NCBI GenBank assembly: GCA_945876985.1
Contig: CAMCQX010000005.1
Location: 1 to 15,878, forward strand
Reading direction: 5' to 3'
Length of the DNA stretch: 15,878 nucleotides
Source: Chitinophaga pinensis
GTDB lineage: Bacteria > Bacteroidota > Bacteroidia > UKL13-3
Shown: piece after piece, positions 14,269 to 15,878 of the stretch
How positions within the stretch are numbered: position 1 is the first letter of the stretch
Layout of the letters: every line of letters begins with the position of its first letter
Notes under the pieces: generated by a model
The model's database searches: none
What the model was told of the DNA's origin: nothing
What the model saw: only the letters and a program-made list of their open reading frames with translations
Made by a program: the position numbers and the translations under genes

Positions 14269-14280
14269 AGAACGGGGGTA

Positions 14281-14313
14281 AAAACAAAAAAAGCTGCCCA
14301 ATGAGCAGCTTTT
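14281..14313 (-). terminator. Intrinsic terminator of the T9SS cargo gene
   Basis: AAAAGCTGC (14289-14297) pairs with GCAGCTTTT (14305-14313) around a 7-base loop. On the minus strand the stem is followed by TTTTTTTGTTTT, and it begins 20 bases after the stop codon of the minus-strand gene. Confidence 0.85.
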
Positions 14314-14333
14314 ATTGTACATAAAGTTTATAG

Positions 14334-15878
14334 TTATTTTATAATTGCTACCTTATTGGTTGAAATTAATTTGTTATTGGAATCGTAAATGCTAAGGATA
14401 TAAACTCCGTTTGCCAATGCTGAAATATCAACAGTTCCTGTGGTTGGTGAAATGATAGACTGACCAGATACACTTGAAAGTTTGGCAGTATAATATCCTG
14501 GCTTTTCTAAATCAATATGTAAAATAGTAGATGCCGGATTTGGATATACTTTTAGAGCGTTTACAATTGGCGATGCACTTGATATATTGGTTGAACCAAT
14601 GGTAACATTTAATTGTGTTGAATCAATACAACCCACGGCACTGTTAACTTTTACTTTTATCAATCCTGTTCCTGCTGTTGCTCCCCAACTTACTTGCGCT
14701 ATGTTTGTTCCTTGTCCTGAAGCAATATTTCCACCGCTTACATTCCAAATATAAGTTGCACCAATTTGTTGTGAAATAACATAGTTAATAAGGTCAAAAG
14801 GTTTTACTAAATTTATACCATTGATAACACCAACAGTAATTCCAACACCGGCATTAATGGTATCTGTTTTTTGTGAAATAACATTGGATGCATCTTTTAC
14901 TTTGCTTACATAAATTCCTGCTACTAAACTACTAAATGTATTACCTGATTGATACGTTCCATTATTCATAGCATATTGGTATGGAGAAGTTCCACCAACA
15001 GCATTGATTGTAATAGCACCATTTGCTTTTCCAGCACAAGTTTCATCAGTTTTAATGGTACTTAATGTTAATGGATTACTTCCTATTGATACCACCAAAG
15101 TATCGGCAGCTGAACAACTGTTTTTAACAATGTTCGCTATTACTTTTCCAATACCAGCCAAACCTGCCCACTGCACCTGAATGCTATTGGTTCCATTGCC
15201 ACTTAAAAGCGTTCCGTTTATTATATTCCATGTATAAATAACTCCATTTTGTGAAGCAATATTATAATTTTGTGTACTGCTTACTGGCACACCATTACTT
15301 CCCAAAATTCCACCAACTGCAAGCAAATTAGGATTTATTAATGTATCGGTTTTTGATACTGTTGCATTGGTTGCATCTTTTACATAAACTGTATAAATGC
15401 CAGCACTTAAGTTTGTAAATGAATTAGTGCTTTGATAACTTCCATTATTTATTTTATATTGGTAAGGAGTGGTTCCTCCAGTGGTATTTAAAGTGATAGA
15501 ACCATTTGATTCACCATAACAAATTGGATTTATTTTATTGGTATTCATTGCCAATACACCAGATGTTCCACCAGAACAAGTAATGTAATTAGCTTTTACA
15601 ATTGAATCTTTACATCCTGTTACTTTATTTTGAGCGACTAATTTTACACTGTATGTGCCATTGTTGGTATATGTATAAAAATTGATCAAATTATTGTTTT
15701 GCGCAGTGTTACCATCTCCCCAACTCCAAGTAAAATTATAATCACTCATGGGAGTGGTATTGTTCGAAAAAGTAAAATCAAAAGGAGTGGTTGTTGCATT
15801 TTGTTTGTTTGATGCAAAATCAGGATTGAATGTATTGTTGAATTTATTGATGGTAAATGTTCTTTCTTGATAACATCC
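14334..15878 (-). CDS. T9SS-secreted PKD/SprB-repeat protein, C-terminal part (partial)
   Basis: The frame stays open to the right edge of the window, so the start is not visible; 514 residues can be read. An internal ATG at 15749 is not the start, because the 43 codons before it belong to the same PKD domain. From the edge inward: a PKD domain with FTWSWGDGNTAQ; an SprB-type repeat (ICYGESNGSITLNTTGGTTP); a PKD-like Ig module (YTWNIINGTLLSGNGTNSIQ); a second SprB repeat (TCAGKANGAITINAVGGTSP); and a second PKD-like module (YIWNVSGGNIASGQGTN). Last comes a type A sorting domain of about 75 residues (LKVYPNPASTILHIDL to the final NKVAIIK). Such proteins cross the outer membrane through the type IX system and are released or attached at the surface. 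The specific role (adhesion, gliding or enzyme carrier) depends on the missing N-terminus. Confidence 0.9.
   Translation of the reverse strand, partial: GCYQERTFTINKFNNTFNPDFASNKQNATTTPFDFTFSNNTTPMSDYNFTWSWGDGNTAQNNNLINFYTYTNNGTYSVKLVAQNKVTGCKDSIVKANYITCSGGTSGVLAMNTNKINPICYGESNGSITLNTTGGTTPYQYKINNGSYQSTNSFTNLSAGIYTVYVKDATNATVSKTDTLINPNLLAVGGILGSNGVPVSSTQNYNIASQNGVIYTWNIINGTLLSGNGTNSIQVQWAGLAGIGKVIANIVKNSCSAADTLVVSIGSNPLTLSTIKTDETCAGKANGAITINAVGGTSPYQYAMNNGTYQSGNTFSSLVAGIYVSKVKDASNVISQKTDTINAGVGITVGVINGINLVKPFDLINYVISQQIGATYIWNVSGGNIASGQGTNIAQVSWGATAGTGLIKVKVNSAVGCIDSTQLNVTIGSTNISSASPIVNALKVYPNPASTILHIDLEKPGYYTAKLSSVSGQSIISPTTGTVDISALANGVYILSIYDSNNKLISTNKVAIIK

Larger units (their letters stand above)
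13371..14280. other. Gene-free stretch packed with palindromes and short repeats
   Basis: I see no convincing gene on either strand in about 910 bp; a 64-codon minus-strand reading frame at 14073-14267 runs through repeats and looks accidental. Instead there are at least ten perfect inverted repeats of different sequence families, listed separately, plus a 14-bp direct repeat. A segment near 13965-14020 is about two-thirds G+C, far above the A+T-rich genes around it. The stretch lies between yajC and a T9SS cargo gene that converge, so both neighbours end here and no gene start is disturbed. Confidence 0.85.

Noticed and set aside
13371..14280. CRISPR array
   Set aside because: The repeats differ in sequence, are irregularly spaced, and no cas gene is present.
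15747..15749. ATG at 15749 as the start of the T9SS protein
   Set aside because: The frame is open for 43 more codons to the edge, and they encode the beginning of the same PKD domain.

Overview
The window looks like a chromosomal segment of a low-GC, non-Bacteroides Bacteroidota (Flavobacteriia, Chitinophagia or Sphingobacteriia type). Four things point there: a type IX secretion C-terminal sorting domain with SprB/PKD modules at the right end; several TAnnTTTG -7 boxes, the promoter form of this phylum; start codons in A-rich leaders without Shine-Dalgarno sequences, with one clear exception (rpsU); and long NusB, ParC and CNNM/CBS proteins of the Bacteroidota type. I cannot name the genus.

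Positions 1-2065 hold the end of carA (partial), then eno, a divIC/ftsB-like septum gene read from a TTG codon, and rpsU. rpsU has its own consensus promoter, a strong Shine-Dalgarno sequence and a strong terminator. Positions 2066-4261 hold a small lipoprotein of unknown function and an MltD-like lytic transglycosylase with LysM repeats. Its terminator overlaps its stop codon.

Positions 4262-8150 look like one transcription unit: a ParC-type topoisomerase A subunit, a VIT/CCC1 metal transporter, and a secreted six-cysteine protein that starts one base after the transporter ends. coaE follows and converges with a minus-strand CNNM/CBS/CorC membrane protein. A leucine-dehydrogenase-type enzyme (10221-11288) is closed by a 16-bp terminator stem. 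Then come nusB, a DUF1573 lipoprotein and yajC, a set often kept together in this phylum.

Positions 13371-14290 carry no convincing gene. The stretch is packed with palindromes, hairpins and short repeats of several unrelated families, including a hairpin family whose arms differ by compensating changes and two palindromes each preceded by GTAG. It is the most unusual part of the window. It separates yajC from a large minus-strand T9SS cargo protein that runs off the right edge.

The genes are mostly housekeeping: glycolysis, pyrimidine/arginine and CoA synthesis, translation, transcription antitermination, DNA topology, division, wall turnover and secretion. I did not find a complete novel defence or biosynthetic system. 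The best leads are the repeat cluster, the transporter with its cysteine-rich partner, and the rpsU leader.
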